Source: Mediterranea massiliensis
GTDB lineage: Bacteria; Bacteroidota; Bacteroidia; Bacteroidales; Bacteroidaceae
Direction: 5' to 3'
Length of the DNA: 6,445 bases
NCBI GenBank assembly: GCA_958402075.1
Contig: CATXSD010000143.1
Coordinates: 1-6,445, forward strand
A model generated the notes under the pieces. The model was not told the origin of the DNA and did not search any database. It saw nothing but the letters and a program-made list of their open reading frames with translations. Positions 5,204 through 6,445 of this stretch are shown here, piece after piece. Both the position numbers and the translations under genes were made by a program. Position 1 is the stretch's first letter, and each line of letters begins with the position of its first letter.

Positions 5204-6445
5204 TCAATCGTTCTTCAACAAACCCATGACTTCCCAAATATGTTCCAATCTATATAAAGACTTCTGAAAGGCAGCATAGTTTTTCCTATCAGGCAACGTC
5301 CAGCCACATTCGGCATAAGCCGCAATACGAGGAAATATCTGATGAAACATACTGTCATTCTCCATAATCTCTTCTCCCCACATCTGACATCCCAATCCCA
5401 GTATTCTTTTACGAAGTTCTGCGGGCAACCCATCAGGTATCGGACTGAAGCCGTATGCCTTCTCCAAAGATATTTTTTGATAATCATAATCCAGATAAGT
5501 CATGTAATGATATGAATTTACGATGTCATATCCTTGCGCAGCAGTTTGCTCAACAAGTTCCAAATCACCTTTCCAAAACTGGACGATTGTCCCCTCAGCA
5601 AGTTTCTCCCGAGCAGTAGCATCAGCCTCTGTATTGTATTCATGTATCTTGTTCCCTGTAATATCATTCCATCCCATCATCCGGCGTTTTTTCTGTTTCA
5701 GCAAATGGGATATGTGATTCGTGAAAATAATCTGCAGATCAGCTGGAGTAGAAATATTCTGACGGCGCATATATGCCTGAACTTTGGTAGAAGCGTTCCA
5801 TTGGTCAAACTTCACTTCATCTCCACCAATGTGGACAACGGAAGATGGGAACAAAGCAATCATCTCATCCAATACATCTTCAACGAAATCCTGCACCTGG
5901 GGAGAAGTGACGTCCATTACGTCGTATTGGACGCCGAAACGGCAAGGAACAGTAATCTGGCGGCCAGTCGTACCCAACCAAGGATAGGCTGCGATAGCAG
6001 CACTTTCATGCCCTGGCATTTCGAACTCCGGGATAACTGTAATATGCCGCTCGGCAGCATAAGCCACAACCTCACCTATTTCTTTTTGAGTATAAAATCC
6101 TCCGTGGCGCTTACCGTCAAAAGCGGTACCTCTATAACCTCCTATCTGGGTTGAATCCCGCCAAGCTCCAATCTCCGTCAATCGGGGATATTTTTTTATT
6201 TCAATGCGCCACCCCTGATCATCGGTCAAATGCCAATGAAAGACATTCATCTTCAGACGGGCCATTTCATCCAACAACAAAAAAACAATATCCTTTCCCT
6301 TAAACGAACGGGCCTCATCCAGCATGAACGCTCTCCAAGAGAAAGCAGGATAGTCTTTTATACGGACTTCAGGAATTTCCAATCGTTCTTTATGCTTCAC
6401 AATCAATTGACGTAAGGTTTGTATCCCATAAAATACCCCTGTAGG
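5204..6445 (-). CDS. GH20 beta-N-acetylhexosaminidase, N-terminus cut by window edge
   Basis: The frame is open to the last base of the window, so 413 C-terminal residues are visible and the true start, with any signal peptide, lies outside. A TTG at 6406 is internal, since the codons upstream encode the typical GH20 stretch GVFYGIQTLRQL. The GH20 (beta/alpha)8 domain is essentially complete. Counting from the first visible codon: R38 in WRAFMLDEAR, HWHLTDDQGWR (70-80), EMPGH (142-146), the catalytic Asp-Glu pair D209-E210 in HIGGDEV, FWKGD (290-294), NSYHYMTYLDYDY (310-322) and QMWGEE (354-359). The family removes terminal GlcNAc or GalNAc from glycans by substrate-assisted catalysis; Bacteroidota members are often exported lipoproteins acting on host mucin or N-glycans, but export cannot be checked here. 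The gene ends at the catalytic domain with no added C-terminal module. It is clearly more AT-rich than the genes downstream. No strong terminator follows its stop. Confidence 0.93.
   Translation of the reverse strand, partial: PTGVFYGIQTLRQLIVKHKERLEIPEVRIKDYPAFSWRAFMLDEARSFKGKDIVFLLLDEMARLKMNVFHWHLTDDQGWRIEIKKYPRLTEIGAWRDSTQIGGYRGTAFDGKRHGGFYTQKEIGEVVAYAAERHITVIPEFEMPGHESAAIAAYPWLGTTGRQITVPCRFGVQYDVMDVTSPQVQDFVEDVLDEMIALFPSSVVHIGGDEVKFDQWNASTKVQAYMRRQNISTPADLQIIFTNHISHLLKQKKRRMMGWNDITGNKIHEYNTEADATAREKLAEGTIVQFWKGDLELVEQTAAQGYDIVNSYHYMTYLDYDYQKISLEKAYGFSPIPDGLPAELRKRILGLGCQMWGEEIMENDSMFHQIFPRIAAYAECGWTLPDRKNYAAFQKSLYRLEHIWEVMGLLKND

Noticed and set aside
4684..5229. A 181-codon + strand frame crossing the gap before the aldo/keto reductase
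   Set aside because: It overlaps the start of the reductase and its promoter, and its C-terminal part is low-complexity sequence from AT-rich intergenic DNA. There is no family resemblance.
1..6445. Mobile element, prophage or CRISPR content
   Set aside because: I found no transposase or integrase motif, no tRNA, no terminal inverted repeats and no regularly spaced repeats in the window.

Overview
The window looks like a piece of a Bacteroidota chromosome, most likely a gut Bacteroidales species. The evidence is Bacteroides-type -7 promoter boxes (TAnnTTTG) upstream of two genes, mostly weak or absent Shine-Dalgarno sequences, a FucP-type sugar:proton symporter and a GH20 hexosaminidase whose family is common in gut glycan degraders. 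Species cannot be read from the sequence. I see no RNA gene, IS element, integrase, CRISPR array or direct-repeat attachment site.

Layout: positions 1-399 (+ strand) hold the C-terminal end of a RecB/AddB-like PD-(D/E)XK nuclease with a cysteine-rich, probably Fe-S-binding tail. Everything else is on the - strand. Read in transcription order from the right edge it is: a 5'-truncated GH20 beta-N-acetylhexosaminidase (6445 to 5204); a 211-bp gap with a promoter; an aldo/keto reductase of the YghZ/MgrA L-glyceraldehyde-3-phosphate reductase group (4992 to 3991); 29 bp later a FucP-family MFS sugar transporter (3961 to 2744); a 78-bp gap with a promoter and a weak hairpin; then a tight three-gene unit of a GNAT-like protein (2665 to 2264), an IbrA-like PP-loop/DUF3440 protein (2261 to 966) and an IbrB-like ParB-fold protein (969 to 403). 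The last gene ends 3 bp from the end of the nuclease gene, so the two transcription units converge with almost no spacer.

Functionally there are two themes. The right part concerns sugars: GH20 releases amino sugars from glycans, the symporter imports a sugar, and the aldo/keto reductase probably reduces a small aldehyde. The reductase and symporter probably form one transcript. GH20 is distinctly more AT-rich than its neighbours and may have a separate history.

The left part is the most interesting: the IbrA/IbrB pair overlaps by ATGA and sits 2 bp behind a GNAT-like gene that lacks the usual acetyl-CoA loop. IbrA/IbrB are known in Escherichia coli as regulators of immunoglobulin-binding surface proteins. 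Their biochemistry, and their role in Bacteroidota, are to my knowledge not established. The combination of a sulfotransfer-type PP-loop ATPase, a ParB-fold protein and an acyltransferase-like partner would fit a nucleic-acid or small-molecule modification, regulatory or defence module, but that is inference.
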